DNA of 30,480 nt, taken from the NCBI GenBank assembly GCA_900545015.1, contig UQXJ01000015.1, forward strand, positions 1-30,480, read 5' to 3'. How positions within the stretch are numbered: the stretch's first letter is position 1; each line of letters begins with the position of its first letter. The position numbers and the translations under genes were made by a program. The notes under the pieces were generated by a model that did no database searches, was not told the DNA's origin, and saw nothing but the letters and a program-made list of their open reading frames with translations. The stretch is from an uncultured Mollicutes bacterium. Its GTDB lineage: Bacteria; Bacillota_I; Bacilli_A; RFN20; CAG-826. This document shows, piece after piece, positions 30,372 to 30,480 of the stretch.

Positions 30372-30480
30372 GATGCTAATAAAGAAGTTGAAACCCCGTA
30401 AAAAACAAAGCTTCCTATTTAATTTAGGAGACTAACTATTAAAAATCAAGAAAAAATTATTCATTAATATAAATTAACGT

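Noticed and set aside
30372..30480. Possible riboswitch or leader at the right edge (TCCTA / TAGGA pair near 30412)
   Set aside because: Only a 5-bp pairing is visible and the downstream gene is outside the window.
1..30480. Defence systems, prophage, toxin-antitoxin or CRISPR
   Set aside because: No gene carries motifs of such systems; the only mobile DNA is the IS30-type element.

Overview
This is a very AT-rich, gene-dense stretch. Almost every gene lies on the + strand, packed into tight operons with 1-3 nt gaps or short overlaps. The surface proteins are lipobox lipoproteins (eight have a clear N-terminal lipobox Cys), and there is no sign of an outer membrane. The ABC ATPases carry an insertion behind the Q-loop of the kind I recall from mycoplasma UgpC proteins. 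Even so, TGA is used as a real stop (at 11550, 14082 and 22397) and Trp is encoded by TGG, so this is not a code-4 mycoplasma. The best fit is an uncultured, host-associated relative of the Mollicutes within the Bacilli (Acholeplasma/Izemoplasma/RF39-like). This placement is inference.

Layout: 1-1007 holds a minus-strand pnuC (NAD-precursor uptake) and a tRNA-Lys(CTT) with its own promoter and terminator. 1186-5942 is a + strand run: a small GNAT, an alpha/beta esterase, a secreted M6-type metalloprotease lipoprotein and a pair of RDD membrane proteins with very large extracytoplasmic loops. 6133-15103 is ABC locus 1: an ATPase, two permeases, a promoter, a substrate-binding lipoprotein with an EF-hand-like loop, a strong hairpin, a small 2-TM protein, a second ATPase and a second large-loop RDD pair. 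15146-16793 is an IS30-family insertion sequence with a frameshifted transposase, imperfect terminal repeats and a 13-bp flanking direct repeat. 16875-30314 is ABC locus 2: an unrecognised lipoprotein/membrane protein, an ATPase with a roughly 270-residue insertion, two permeases, two tandem substrate-binding lipoproteins, two different staphylococcal-nuclease-fold lipoproteins, a zinc-ribbon 2-TM protein and a Big_2/OB-fold lipoprotein. The run ends at a hairpin (30341-30371).

The most interesting reading is a surface capture-cleave-import system. OB-fold and Big_2-type lipoproteins could hold extracellular nucleic acid, two SNase lipoproteins with all catalytic residues intact could cut it, and the CUT1-type importer with two binding proteins could take up the products. 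M. genitalium and M. pneumoniae have a simpler nuclease + UgpC-type ABC cluster (MG186-MG189, from memory). This locus is much more elaborate: two nucleases, three insertion-bearing ATPases, four permeases, three binding proteins, four large-ectodomain RDD proteins and one unknown membrane lipoprotein. The substrate is not proven by sequence.

Regulatory signals: several operon-leading genes have a TATAAT box ending only 6-9 nt before the start codon, which suggests leaderless mRNAs. Three promoters share a TAGCAA/TAGGAA-17-TATAAT layout. The SBP1 gene has its Shine-Dalgarno sequence in the loop of a 7-bp hairpin. Codons in 18416-23904 look more C-ending (TTC, AAC) than in locus 1, which fits higher expression.
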